A DNA stretch of 64,000 nucleotides from Epiperipatus broadwayi (GCA_028023455.1 JAQFVV010006429.1:1387508-1451507); one strand, 5' to 3'; positions 12,287-25,373 are shown, counted from the stretch's first letter. Made by a program: numbers and translations. The notes: a model not told the origin generated them from the letters alone.

Positions 12287-12786
12287 NNNNNNNNNNNNNN
12301 NNNNNNNNNNNNNNNNNNNNNNNNNNNNNNNNNNNNNNNNNNNNNNNNNNNNNNNNNNNNNNNNNNNNNNNNNNNNNNNNNNNNNNNNNNNNNNNNNNNN
12401 NNNNNNNNNNNNNNNNNNNNNNNNNNNNNNNNNNNNNNNNNNNNNNNNNNNNNNNNNNNNNNNNNNNNNNNNNNNNNNNNNNNNNNNNNNNNNNNNNNNN
12501 NNNNNNNNNNNNNNNNNNNNNNNNNNNNNNNNNNNNNNNNNNNNNNNNNNNNNNNNNNNNNNNNNNNNNNNNNNNNNNNNNNNNNNNNNNNNNNNNNNNN
12601 NNNNNNNNNNNNNNNNNNNNNNNNNNNNNNNNNNNNNNNNNNNNNNNNNNNNNNNNNNNNNNNNNNNNNNNNNNNNNNNNNNNNNNNNNNNNNNNNNNNN
12701 NNNNNNNNNNNNNNNNNNNNNNNNNNNNNNNNNNNNNNNNNNNNNNNNNNNNNNNNNNNNNNNNNNNNNNNNNNNNNNNNNNNNNN
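12287..12786. other. Assembly gap (500 N)
   Basis: Exactly 500 undetermined bases, a round size that suggests a placeholder rather than a measured gap. The ten bases GCTGAAAATT occur just left of the gap (12264-12273) and directly at its right edge (12787-12796). Confidence 0.99.
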
Positions 12787-12796
12787 GCTGAAAATT

Positions 12797-13960
12797 GATC
12801 AGTGACCATTTGTTCTCATAAAAATCATTTATAAATATACACATAATACCTTATATTAGTGTTTAATATTTAATATAATTTTTTAATATCTTTCTTCAGA
12901 AGTTAATTTATAACTTCATCATAAGATATATTTTATATGTGCATATTTCTTCATACGTGAGATTAGGAGTTGTTCTGATATTTTTATTCATTGAAGTTTT
13001 ATATACTAAGAGTTATATAATCTAGTGATAAATTTTTATTGAATTCTCAGAATTAATAATGATACAAAGAAGTTATTGTAAAAAAAGATATTCCATAATA
13101 CAAGCCTTATTTTAGATAATAAATCTAAGGAGTTTGTATTTGAAGTTTAAAAGAAGGGTATAGTTTTAATTTAAAAAATGAGAAATGTCAATATCCAACA
13201 CAGTATGAAGAGAATACTGATAATTTTGTGTAAAAGTTAAGTGACCTAACCTTAAGGAATGTATCTATGATTCTGAACTGTTATTTTAAAAAACATATAA
13301 TTTACATTATTCTTTTATTATTGCATCTTTCTGTATGTTAAACAGTAGATGGTTCTTATGTAGATATCAATGTCAATCCATGCCTATTGTTAGAAACATT
13401 GTAAATTTGAATAATATTGAATTAAAATTAAAATGTAGAAAACTAACAAATATTGTATGTGTTTGAATAAACTATTGCCATTTGAAAAGAAAATTAAACC
13501 ACAATTTAAAAAAAGGATATGCCATTTGTTTTATATAAAATGACTTTGTTATTTATTTGAAATTTATTTAGTTATTTCTTTCTTACTTTTCAGTACAAAG
13601 GACAATAGACAATTCTTAAGACTGAGAATTATTTTTATGATAATTTTTGTGTTTTGCCAATATTCAGTTTTATAATTACTTGCATAAGCCATCACTAATT
13701 AAATATTGTTTTGCATATAATCTTCCATCTGCAAATATAGGTTGGATTCAATAAAATTCCTTTTGCTTCCAACTTATATTTTGGTGAGTAATCAAATAAC
13801 ACTAGTCATGTTAAACCCTGAAATTAAGTCAATTAAGTCTCTTATCATTGCTCTTTGGTATCTATGCATATTTTAAATACATCTAGTTGGATAGGTACAA
13901 TTACAATTGTCAATCAATGATTGGACCATATTTTACTTATACTTAAAATATATTTTTTAT
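12797..13960. other. AT-rich stretch, nothing recognised
   Basis: No open frame, repeat or motif in this stretch stands out from the AT-rich background on either strand. Confidence 0.5.
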
Positions 13961-13966
13961 GCATAG

Positions 13967-14086
13967 ATGCAGTTCATCACAATTGCTGCCCAAATCTATG
14001 GGATCATTAAATAAGAGTATAGCATCACAATTCAATCCATTACAATTAACATCCAGTGAATGGGCTAGTTTATTTTTCATTGCACA
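13967..14086 (+). CDS. Possible internal exon of an unidentified gene
   Basis: A short segment of higher sequence complexity follows a pyrimidine/T stretch and an AG (TTTTTTATGCATAG). In one frame it is open and reads CSSSQLLPKSMGSLNKSIA then SQFNPLQLTSSEWASLFFIA, unlike the low-complexity translations around it. A GT follows after GCACAA near 14087, a weak donor. I do not recognise the protein, no neighbouring exons were found, and it runs into a (TA)n palindrome. It may be chance or an unrecognised repeat. Confidence 0.2.
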
Positions 14087-14098
14087 AGTGCAGTTTGT

Positions 14099-14487
<389 letters not shown>

Positions 14488-14521
14488 TATTATATAATTT
14501 AAAAATACAGACATTTAATGG

Positions 14522-14527
14522 TTGTAG

Positions 14528-14569
<42 letters not shown>

Positions 14570-14586
14570 CATATAAATACATTTTG

Positions 14587-14622
<36 letters not shown>

Positions 14623-14634
14623 CAAAATGTATTT
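14522..14634. repeat. (TA)n arrays and a TA-cored hairpin
   Basis: A (TA)n run at about 14529-14565 is followed by AAATACATTTTGTTA (14575-14589), a second (TA)n run, and the exact reverse complement of that 15-mer ending at 14634. Confidence 0.88.
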
Positions 14635-14650
14635 CTCTCAAGTTGATGGA

Positions 14651-15769
14651 ATACCAAGATCATAAAATTAAACAGTATGTTCATCAACTTGCAAAATGTG
14701 ATATTATAAACTCTACAATTATAAAAACACATTCAATTGGAATAAATATGAATGAACAACATAAGACATCCTAAAATGGTATTATAGTAGATCCAATCTG
14801 CATTGTAAGAATTAGCTCAAAGGCATTTTAAAGAAATGTTATATTGATTTTTTTATTATAGCAGAGAATAAAATATGTTGAAGAGCTGAATTAGAGATGA
14901 TGTTAAAGTATTTTAGAAAAAAAGAATTTTTGCTCAAAAAATTAAAATACAGCACCATGAAATATCAAATAGAAAATTGAACCAACATATTTTATATGCA
15001 CATGTATTTCTGTTTCACAGATTGCTTTTTATAGTTATTTAAAAACCTATTTCTAGAGCAGTTGTTGTCTGACTTCTTTTGTTTACTTTTCTTGGAATTG
15101 AAATAACCATATTCATTTATGGGCTTCAATATGTGTGGTATGAAAATAAATTTGAAATATATTTGTGTTTAACCTTTACATACATTAGTTATATTTTTTC
15201 CTCTAATAAAAATAAAATATAACTAATGTATGTAAGGATTAAACACAATTACATTTCAAATTTATTTTCATACCAATATTTTATACATATACATTTGCAA
15301 TACATAAATGAGTATGGCTATTCCAATTCCAAGGAAAGTAAAGAATATAAGGACAGAAAACAACTGATCTAGAAATAAGCTTTTAAATAACTATACAAAG
15401 CATTCTGTGAAACACAAATACATGCTCATATAATGTTGGTTCAATTTTTATTTGATATTTCATGGTGCTGTATTTTAATTTTTTCAGCAAAAAAATCTTT
15501 CTTTCTGAAGTGCTTTAACATCATATCTAATTACAGTTCTTCAACATATTTTATTTTCTGCTTTAATAAAAAGTCAATATAACATTTCTTTAAAATGTCT
15601 ATGAGATAATTCTTACAATGTAGATTGGATCTACTATAATATCATTTTAGGAAGTCTGGTATTGTTAATTCATGTTTATTCCAATTGAATGTGTTTTTTA
15701 TAATGGTGTATTCTATATTATTACAGCTTGCAAGTTGATGAATATACTGTTTGATTTATGATCTTGGCA
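14651..15769. repeat. Large imperfect inverted repeat, arms of about 550 bp
   Basis: The left arm (about 14651-15197) pairs along its length with the right arm (about 15212-15769); the centre is near 15205, with ACATTAGTTATATTTT mirrored by AAAATATAACTAATGT. Outer ends match too: TACCAAGATCATAAA left and the reverse complement of ATGATCTTGGCA right. Mismatches and small indels are scattered through the arms. No transposase or terminal duplication was found, so this is either a fold-back-type transposon or an old inverted duplication. Confidence 0.88.
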
Positions 15770-16079
15770 CTGTAATTTTAAAATTTTATCAAACATCTTT
15801 AAGTGAATTTTTTTTAATGCTTTTATATTCTGATGATAGGATTCCAATTCTCACTTCCACACAATCACTTAGTTAAACTAACTGTTATATATACCATTAA
15901 CTTAGTTGCAGTAGTTATATCTTAAAAAGTCAAAGACTCTATAATTTAACTTTTTAAAATCAGCAACATCATACTGGAATCAGGTCTGCACATCAACATT
16001 AAAATTAATCTTTTTATTTATATATTGATTTATATTATCTAATTAATATTATCCTCTAAGCTAAACATTGCTGAGGGTT
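15770..16079. other. No gene seen
   Basis: AT-rich sequence between the large inverted repeat and the LINE relic, without recognisable features. Confidence 0.5.
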
Positions 16080-16620
16080 TTTTTCATCCCTAGTTGATAA
16101 ATAATTTGAGTTGTTTGTACATTAATTATGAAACCAAGGATTCTAGATGTTGCATTCAAAATATTAAGCATATGCTGTAAATCATCTTTTGAAATGGCAA
16201 AAATAGTACACTCTTCTGTATACAGTAAATCCAGAATTCAAGGGCATATAAATTCTTATTTTTACTTTTAATTTACTTAAATTAAAAATTTGACTATCAA
16301 CCCTATATCACATCTTGATCACTGTTTAATTAAGTCATTGTAAGCAATTCCAATCACAATGATCATAAAAATTAAAAACAATTTTGAAGCAAATACTTAT
16401 CCTTGTTAACACCAATTTTCACTTTAAATACCTTACATTTTCTATTTTATAATATGAATAAATTTTGATGAACAAGAAAGTAATTTCAAACAATGCCATA
16501 AACTTGTTTATTTAAATGAATCAAATGTCTTGATCAAATCAATAAAAGTGTTCTATAAATTATATATGAATTACCCTTTTATTCTCAATACTTGCTTTTC
16601 CTTGTAAGAAAAACTATGTT
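16080..16620 (-). pseudogene. LINE reverse-transcriptase relic
   Basis: Read on the minus strand with frame changes, the segment gives an LIKTFDSF-like motif (about 16514-16545, where LINE RTs have FxDLxKAFD), then GVNKDKYLLQN-like (position of the usual KQGCVLAP motif), then a YTEECTIFA motif (about 16198-16222, position of YADD, with DD degraded to EE) followed by DDLQHMLNILNATSRILG. The order A-B-C and spacing agree with non-LTR RTs in which a DLQ..L helix follows the catalytic motif. Stops are frequent; this is a dead fragment. Confidence 0.6.
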
Positions 16621-18558
16621 TATAGATAACTATTCATCTATAACTGGAAATAAGCTATTGTTCTTTATATTACTCAAGTAATAATTAGCTTAACACTAAT
16701 GATTCAATAATTTCTTAATTTATAGCCCAAACTTCTTAACCTTTAGTTACTTAATAGTATGGATGTTCCTTATGTGTATATATGTGTATAGTATTTGCAT
16801 TCAAGATATATTTGAGTTATTTTTATAAATCTCTAATTATTTTTTAATACTTCAAGTTGAAATAATATTAATTTTATTTTTTTTAATGAATATATATATA
16901 TCCCTTATTATAAAAAATTTCTTCTTTTTTTTTTGTCAAGCGTCTCTTTTGCCTTATTAAATAAAACTCTCATAGTTAAAATTATTGTATGTGTTATTAG
17001 CAGAAAAATCAAAAAATGTGATTGCTTGATAAATCTGAATTTTTTTAAGGAAAAGAAAACTTATTATGTTCAACTTTTTAAGTAAAAAAAGAGTTGAAAG
17101 AATTTTTCTAGTAGGAAAATGATAACAAAAACTGTTTTTTAATCTGCTAAATTATATTCTCCATAACTAAAACAGAGTGATAATTAAAACAAAACCCATA
17201 AAAAATTACTGTAATTGAAAAAAGATTATTTATTTTATCTTAAAAAAGAAGAGGGCCTATAAATATGATCATATCTGGAATAAATTACTGTCTCCATTTA
17301 CTAATACCAAATAAATACACAAGTGAATAACGAATTTTATTATATCATTTTAAAAAAAAATAAAAAAAACCAACAAAATTTGCTAAATTTATTGCTGGAT
17401 TTATTTAACATAAAAGTATATTGATTTCTCATGCTTGAAATAAAACGTCCAAATTAGATTAAAATAAAAGTTATATAAACCAAAACAGATTATCATTGCA
17501 ATATATTAGAAAGAAAGAAAAATAGTGAAAACACAACTAAGTTTCCAGTGAAATTTTTCAAATAATATTTTAACCTATAAATATAGGAATAAAGTATGAA
17601 AGTAATCTTAACTTTTCGGTTGCTAATTTTTTTTTTTTTTTTCAAATAAAAAATCTAAGATATGCATTTTGAATTTAATTTAAATTTATATTATATATAT
17701 CAAAGAAAGAAAAAAATGCTTTTTAACAATATTATAAATATATATTCCAAAGAAATGTATTTATAATTGCTTTTTCAAACATGTAAATATTTATTAGAAA
17801 GATCATATGTTTTCAACATCTACTATACAAAAGCAGTTATTTACTTTTTTATTATTTATTGAAATATGTTATTGCAAATAGTTATATAAATCAAAAGTTT
17901 TGAATCTTATTTATATACATTATAATTTCTAAAATATACTATAAAAATATAAATAAATGTAGGCGCTAAATATTTGAATTTTAACATTTTCCAGTGAGTT
18001 AAATATCATGTGTTTTTCAAAATCTATAATAGAAAAAGTCCGGGGGGTTTTCCCAAAATCAATATAAAAAGAAGCTTTTTTCATTGAAGTATTTTTTTTA
18101 AAAAAAAGTAAATAATTATTATATATCTTAATTGTTAAGATGAATAAAGAAAATGTCAATAAAAATGGATAGTAATTATATTTACACACGTTTTTTCTCA
18201 AAGCGTAAAAGGCATCTCCGACAGCATCCAAGAAAAATTGAATATTTCATTAATTTAAAAGGCTATTTACATAAAATTTCACAGATTACTATACACATGT
18301 GCTGAAATCATAAAATGCAAGTTTACACTGCAAAGGCTGAATAATGTCAGTATAAATGTCATAATGTAATAATACATTGCAAACGAAATGAGCTAGGTGG
18401 TGCAGTGACACAACCCATGTTGATTACCATGAAAAAGTTAAAAAATGCTTTAATGCTGACTGGTCTACTTTGAAAAGTTTTAGTAATCCAATGTATACTT
18501 TTAAGATGTTAATTAATTAACAAAGCATCCCAAACGCTATAGCATTAATTATCAACAA
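16621..18558. other. AT-rich stretch, nothing recognised
   Basis: Contains long A and T runs and short open frames of skewed composition only. The 100-residue minus-strand frame at 17929-18231 shows no recognisable motif and is probably chance. Confidence 0.5.
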
Positions 18559-18614
18559 GAAGGAAAGTGTAGTGTGTGTATGTATATATATATATATATA
18601 AGAAGGAAAGTGTA

Positions 18615-18644
<30 letters not shown>
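18559..18644. repeat. 42-bp tandem duplication with (TG)n/(TA)n
   Basis: AGAAGGAAAGTGTAGTGTGT occurs at 18559 and again at 18601; each copy continues into a GT/TA microsatellite. It directly precedes a hammerhead-element relic. Confidence 0.85.
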
Positions 18645-18645
<1 letters not shown>

Positions 18646-18778
18646 ATTTCACACAACCCACCACTCTCCACACTATCTCATAATACTGATACACTTGAAC
18701 ACATATATGTTGAAAAGATAAATAATCACTATATATTACATCTGTAGACACAGGTATGTAATAAGCCTGTGCGTTTCA
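18646..18778 (-). mobile_element. Relic of hammerhead-carrying retroelement (26.1-kb family)
   Basis: The part 18648-18725 matches, in reverse complement, the stretch just downstream of the ribozyme at 26.58-26.66 kb (shared CACAACCCACCACTCTCCA, and AAAAGATAAATAATCAC). It is joined at 18729 to a plus-strand piece matching the element's right end (TAGACACAGG...AATAAGCCTGTG...TTTCAGTTA). The ribozyme core itself is missing. The same inverted-plus-direct arrangement occurs at the left end of the 26.1-kb element. Confidence 0.7.
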
Positions 18779-19121
18779 GTTATGTATTATTATTGTAAAT
18801 TCATCTTGTAATTTAACATATTATTGTATGTTTGCATTGGTACTGAAAAAGCAATAAAATGCATTGAGAAAAGTATTACTTGTGTTATTTTTTTTGGTTT
18901 ATATAATTTAATAAATTAAATATGATGATGATAATAATAATAATACTGTTTTATATACAGAAAAAACATTATATGCATTAAATATCAGTATTAATCCATT
19001 TGAGTGCTAAGCATTCTTGTCAAAAAATAACCATTATATTTAATGCATTCCATCTTTTCTCCATATATGATGCAGTATTATTATTACCTTTAATTTATTA
19101 CAGTTCAGTAATAGAGATATC

Positions 19122-19128
<7 letters not shown>
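18779..19128. other. No gene seen
   Basis: AT-rich with a short ATGATGATAATAATAAT-type run near 18921-18945; nothing else recognisable. Confidence 0.5.
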
Positions 19129-19153
<25 letters not shown>

Positions 19154-19163
19154 GTATTCCATT

Positions 19164-19194
<31 letters not shown>

Positions 19195-19205
19195 AATGGA
19201 ATACT
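19129..19205. repeat. (TA)n array and TA-cored palindrome
   Basis: A (TA)n run at 19129-19152 is followed by AGTATTCCATTTATATAT, a (TA)n core and the reverse complement ATATATAAATGGAATACT ending at 19205. Confidence 0.9.
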
Positions 19206-20960
19206 GAGTGCAGTGGTCAATTTAAAGTTGAAATATACTTGTGTATATATGTAACTTTAACATTAACTGAATGTGTTTTAAGATTAATATGTCATATATA
19301 CGTGCAAGTTATAATGTTTATATTTATTTTATTTATTTATGCCTAGAAAGAATTAAAGAAATTTCTATGGGAATAAAATTATTATTGACACTAGGTTCTG
19401 CTATTTAAAGTTTAAAAAATGTTATTATGTAAACTTCATTTCTGGAAATTGCAATTATGGAATTATTTTTGTTACTTATATATTGTTTATTATTAAAAAA
19501 AAAAACATGTAAATTAATTGTCTATTAAAAAACTTGTATATGAAAACACATTTATGCTGTGTCTGTTTTTATCATTTGCTTATAGAAATACTTTTGTAAA
19601 TTTTCATTATCCAAACATTTAGATATTATACCAGACAGCCTGCACCTAATACCCTTCAACAGGGAGCACAATTAGCCCTCTAGCCTAGAATATTTATAAT
19701 TGGTTGATATGGGTATTTATTATAAGTGGCTACTACAGCTGTCTTATCATATACTGATCAATTATTGCTGCTAGATCAGGGATATTAGAGATTCTTACTA
19801 AAATAAACATCTGGCAGGATAGACAAGAGTAAACCAACACCAGACAAATGTAACAATTAATAACAATGTTTATTAATAATAGTAAAACAAGAAAATTAAT
19901 AGCTTACATTAAGGAATACATTTGGACTATAGTTATCTCAATCATATTGAAACTGAGTATAATCCCTTTTCAGAAGTAGTTAATGTATTTGACCATTGAT
20001 TGACGATTATTGCTTTATTTTTCTCCTCAAATTAATTTTTAGTTTATTAAAAAAAATAATGGAATGTTACTACAATAGAACTTATGTATATTTAACAATT
20101 TCAGATATGTGTACAAATCTTTGCAATAACATTAATTATTAATTAAACTTTTGTACATTTTATTATTAGACAAGCTCACACATGATGATTTTACTAACAA
20201 AGCTCATATGTGGCACAAGACCCAGGCCACATAAAGAAACATACAATGAACAATAATAAAGAGGCCCATAAGTAACCTAAGTTAATTAACAAAATTTAAT
20301 AATGACCTGGGAATGAATACTTGACCCAAGCTATGCATCAAAATGACTACCAATTTTATGTAGTAAATAAACATGGGTTAAAACAAATAAAAATATATAA
20401 AAATGAGCATGGGCAGCAACTTTGCTTAACCCTATGTTGAATTAAAATCTGCCTATATCTAGCAGTAAGTATACAAATAAATAACAATGTCAAATATATA
20501 AATAAACCTCCATACAATTTATACAAGAGATTATTTTATATGCATGAATACACTCAATCAGAACAATCTATTTCTTTCAGATACATATAAAATTATTATA
20601 CACATGTGTCAAGTTCTACAACATTCAATATATATCCAAATTATTCTTTACCCATAACATCAACTGGCTTTATTCATCAGTTGAGTGTAGCAAGGTTTGG
20701 GAAGGATTAGAATCATTATTATTTATAAAATTTTATTTGCTGTAACCTGAGAAAATATATAATTTGTATTTGTATATTAATATTAAACAGTAAGCAAGTG
20801 ATATTCAATGGCATGAGACCCTAAGAAATTTATTTAACAAGTTAGTACAATGTTGAGCTGAAACTACTCATTTTTGAATTTATAGTTTTTTGCCTTCATT
20901 TTAAAATTTTGGAAAAATTGAATGGAATACACATGTTGCCAATGCCATCATTCTCTGCAC
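19206..20960. other. AT-rich stretch, nothing recognised
   Basis: Pieces around 19.6-19.9 kb and 20.2-20.5 kb are slightly richer in GC but show no motif, repeat partner in the window or open frame I can assign. Confidence 0.45.
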
Positions 20961-20975
20961 TTTTTTTTCTTTTGA

Positions 20976-21715
20976 ATGGCATATACCATGTTTTACTCTG
21001 ACAAAAATTTGATCATTTTATATATGTTTTTTATTAATAACATTATTAGATTGTTCAAAAAAAACAATGTGAATTTTATGTCCAAAAAATATACTGAAAG
21101 ACAAATTCAAGCATCAAAGATTTCCCAAGTTCTAACCCTTTGGATTCTGAAGATCATTTATCATCCAGAAATTCAAATGAATTATGTATCTTAATTTGTT
21201 CTCTGAAAAAAAAGTTCCTTTGCCAGCCAAAAAGTGAAAAGTAATAAACAATTTGTACCTGCTGATGTCAACAGTAGACAAGATCTTACATCTCCACAAA
21301 TTATTAATGTGCCAAATAATGTAATAGAAATGCAAGTGAATATTGACAATTTACAAAGATTCCAAATTTAAATTCCCTATTAAATGTGAATATTCACTTT
21401 TATATAATTTTTATTTACTTTTTGATAAGAAAATATATAGTAAAATTATTGATAAAACCAATAAATGTAATAATAAAGAAAAAAATATTGAAAAAATATG
21501 TCAGATCATTAGTTATCTGTATTTTTGGTACGGTATTGAGAATTTCATGCAAAGCCTATTTGGATCACTTGAGGGACATTTGGGATTTTGATCCATCTCT
21601 AAGGCAATCTTCTTTTGCAGACATAATAACTCTCAAAACATTTAATAATTTATTAGCATGTCTGCATTTGAATAGTAATGAAAAAATGCCAAAAAAACAA
21701 AACAAGTAGTGACTT
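20976..21715 (+). pseudogene. piggyBac-like transposase N-terminal relic
   Basis: The clearest part (about 21510-21709) reads FGTVLRISCKAYLDHLRDIW, then DFDPSLRQSSFADIITLKTF, then NNLLACLHLNSNEKMPKK. This fits the piggyBac-type (DDE_Tnp_1_7) block in which a small hydrophobic helix is followed by a D-W-x-D-P segment and RF..LLxxLHxNDN. Upstream, around 21130-21180, one frame gives an acidic/serine-rich piece (DSEDHLSSRNSNEL), as in piggyBac N-termini. The frame is broken repeatedly and the catalytic DDD part is absent. Terminal inverted repeats were not found. Confidence 0.45.
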
Positions 21716-24700
21716 TGAACACAACTATAAAATTAGACGCATTATAGGCCTATCCAATTTAAATTAGAATTTTGCATCATCTTCAGTTCTAATTACTTTG
21801 CTAATTAATAAACAGAATATCCTGAATGTATTATTTTTATTAATAACAGTATTCAATAGTATAAAATATATTTAATATGTTGTATTTATATATTAGACAG
21901 TATAAACAGCATACTTCATCTGCAAGATATATCACGAGAGAGGTAAAATACAAACATAATTTTTATAAATATGTGGCTTAGAATTTTTAAACTTTTTAAT
22001 AAAAAGTAAAAATGCATATAGTTCTAAATGTAAAATTATAAAAAAAAGAAATTCTATATATACATACTTTTTTTTCTTAAAAATCTTTGACTGCTTATTG
22101 AAATGAGAAATTCTTTCAGATTCTAAGTTTATAAACGTTTTTGTTTTGATTTGAATAAATGTTATTATGACTGTCATGTGTTCTCTGTTGGTGGTGTTTA
22201 TTCAGTATGAAAATGTTTTAACAAGGTTGGTTTATCAAAATACTTTTAATGAGGAATAGGAAACTTAGAGTCAAATATGTAGTGCATCTTGTTTTTTCAG
22301 GCTATCAAGCTTTCATAGTTTTTAGCAGAAAGACTTGTACAATGCATACTCATCAATGTTTTATGTTGTACATATATGTGTATATTACCCTGATGACTTT
22401 GCTTGGAATTTCAAATTATGTGCCTTTTTACTTCATTGTATTTATAGCAATTGGTGATTTTCTCCCCTTTCCTCCACTTTTTACAAAGCCATGCTGGATG
22501 AATTTTTAATACTGTTTTTTTAATTATGGGAGAAAATTTTTCTTATAGACACTTTGAGACTTTGACTTCTGGGGTAGAAATAAAAATGAAATATACTCAC
22601 ACCACTGTTTTTGCAAATATGAAAACAATAAATTATCTCACGTAAAAAAATTTATATATGTTTTTAATCAAAATTTTATAAGGATTATAATGAAATTATC
22701 AATATAAATGTAGAATAAAGACTTACTTATCATAAATTATAAATTACAGAACAAGCTATAAAGTAATTTTTTCAGGTTGTTGAAATTTTTTATTCTTAGT
22801 CTTATAAGAGTACTAACGATTTTTATTTAGCCTTATTATTTTTCTTCATATTTCTATTTATGGGCAATGCACAATATTTGGCTCTAGTATTGTTAAAACA
22901 AGTTATTGTGAAAATTGTAACTCAAATAAATTCTTTAAAAATTTAACACGTATCTTTTTGTCTGAAAAGATTAAATATTCACATCATCAAGTGTCTTTGA
23001 TTTTATTTTTTTAAAAAAAGTTTGTAATTAATAATCAACCATGTCCATTTTTTAGTTATATTCAAAAAAAGGTATATTATCATTTCTCTTTAGTCACAAA
23101 AGACTCATGAAAAATTGTGTTGATGTAAAAAATGCTTGATTTATTAGCGTACATTAGCATTATTATTTAGGTTGTTCATTGATTTGATGAGATACTACCT
23201 CATCTAGTTTTATTCCAATAATATATGGTGATGAATTCATAGCATGTATATCCACATACATCTCTTTTAATGACTTTCCCATAATAAAATCAAACAAAGT
23301 ACCATCTTATGTGAATCTTAATGATTTCATTCATCCATATAAATTAGGTTCTTCCATTCTATTTTAATTACGTAAAAGACTTATCCAAGTTTATGATGTA
23401 GCTCTAAATATGGAATTATTGCATATATTGTGTTAAGAAAATGAAAAACTACAGCTGACTATTACTGATGACAAATTTTATTGCTTAGTTGTAGCATCTT
23501 ATTAATATTAAAACATACATTTTGTGCAAAGAACTTGATATATATGTCGTAATTGATAAATATTATTTAACTTGTAATAAGATGTTTGAACATTTGATAT
23601 CGCTTCAATTTATTATATTTATGAAGCTGACTTTTGTTTGAAAAAAACTTCTGTGCCAGATTAACAAAGCAAATAAGAATCTATAATTAAGATTACAACA
23701 TTTTTTATATAAATTACAAAGCAAACTATCACATTCAATTTAAACAAACAAGCAATAAATGTATTTATCGGGAAATAAAATAGAAAAACAAACTCACAAA
23801 AAATGTTATTTTCGTTATATTATAAATATATTTCTCCCAAGCAAGAGAACTCAATTCTAATTCACAATCAATAATAAATCAACAAAAATATATAACAACT
23901 AAAAATAAATAACTAAAATCCTATTCCGGAGGTTTAGAATGCTCAAGGTAAAATTACTAAATAGTAAATACTATATATAAATCATTATTTTATAATTATG
24001 GGTATTTTATCTTAATAAAATCGAATATACATTCCCATAAAAGCTGTACGTTTTATATTTTTCTGTCTTTCCTAATTAGTTTATGTAACAATTCATCTTT
24101 TTCAAAGGAAATCAATGTTTTGGAAATTTTAGAGTTTACCTTCTCTCCCAAAAATATTATAAAAAACGTGATACTGAAGTTATGATGTAGTCACTTTATG
24201 CATGGTATTAGCATAATCTATTCATGAATTTTGTCCTCCTGTTTGGAGAAATAATATCAATATTAAACTTCGGGATATTCCATTAAATATCACTTTAGTA
24301 AATATTACTGACATACTTATATGTACTTTTTTGTAATGGGCACTTATCAGATATCAAACATAATGTTGCCTTACTGAAAATGTCTAAAAAATTTATTAAA
24401 GTAGATTAGACTTGCAAATAACTCAAGATACAGTTTGTCTTCTAAGACTCATCCCAAATCAAATCACTTTTCTGATGTTTATTCTAGTATCTATAATTGA
24501 AAAATTATTGTACAAAAAATAAACTTCTGAAGTTCAAACATATCTCTTTCAAATTCAACAATAAAGCTAGGTGAGTTTAATTTCCCTAAATATTACTGGA
24601 ATCTAATCAAAAACTTTATAACAACATATTGATGTTATGTTTATTTACTTTATAAATGGAATTTATAAGTCACTGACCCATGTAGTTGTGTCTAGATACA

Positions 24701-24855
24701 AAACAATAACCACATAATTAATGACTTTCAAATATTTATGCTATAGTGATAAGTTTAAAAGACTTGATAAAGTCACTGGTAATTTATCTTCTACTTGTAA
24801 TCTCTATAGATTCATTTGTAACATTTAGTTAATACTGAAGCTAGTTATAATTAGA
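21716..24855. other. AT-rich stretch, nothing recognised
   Basis: No recognisable coding region or repeat. The 86-residue frame at 22249-22509 and the 81-residue minus frame at 21932-22177 have no motif that I can name. Confidence 0.45.
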
Positions 24856-24946
24856 GGACACTCAAACCCAGACTTTTAAGTTCCTCAGTCAGTCACTCCA
24901 TCTTATATAACTGATACACATGACCACACATATGTCAAAAAGATAA

Positions 24947-25005
24947 ATGATCTCCAATATATGTATTTTATGTTCGATCAGCACTCATCAGTTGGTCTGG
25001 ATCAT
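24947..25005 (-). ncRNA. Hammerhead ribozyme relic (type I)
   Basis: On the minus strand: ATGATC, an internal loop, CCAA, then CTGATGA (complete 5' core), then a stem II with a damaged 3' side (GTGCT against AACAT), then AAAA where GAAA is required, then ATACATATA and TTGG, GATCAT closing stem I. Stem I pairs well (CCAA/TTGG and ATGATC/GATCAT). The G12 to A change and weakened stem II should abolish cleavage. Confidence 0.75.
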
Positions 25006-25310
25006 TATATCCCGCACACATATATAAACAGTGTTCACTTTATATTAAAATAGAAAATTTTCAAATTTTAATGGACAGCTTCAATCCTCTCCATTCACCA
25101 ACTTTTCAGCCATGCTTATCATTACAAATCTGGTGATATTGATATGAAAACAAAATTGACAAATGAGCTTTAAACAAGCCATCATTAGACTTCCAATAAT
25201 ATGAATGGCTAAAAAGTTGGAGAGTAGAGAACAATGAAGCCAGTCCATTAAGGTTTCAAGATTTTCTATCTTAATATTAACCAAATACTGATTATATGTG
25301 TGTGTGGGAG

Positions 25311-25373
25311 ATGATGATCTAGACCAAATAATGAGGGCTGGTTCAGCGCAAGATACATGTATTGGAGATCATT
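25311..25373 (+). ncRNA. Hammerhead ribozyme relic (type I)
   Basis: GATGATCTAGACCAA is followed by ATAATGA in place of CTGATGA, then GGGCTGGTTCAGCGC (stem II still pairs), then AAGA in place of GAAA, ATACATGTA and TTGGAGATCAT. Stem I still closes (CCAA/TTGG, GATGATC/GATCAT). Both core segments are mutated, so it is presumed inactive. Confidence 0.75.

Noticed and set aside
12240-12844. Four long open frames across the gap
   Set aside because: They consist of unknown residues from the N run.
20640-20700. Minus-strand CTGATGA followed by a short hairpin
   Set aside because: No GAAA, no NUH site and no stem I pairing, so not a hammerhead.
22385-22420. Plus-strand CTGATGA
   Set aside because: No stem II or GAAA follows; chance occurrence.
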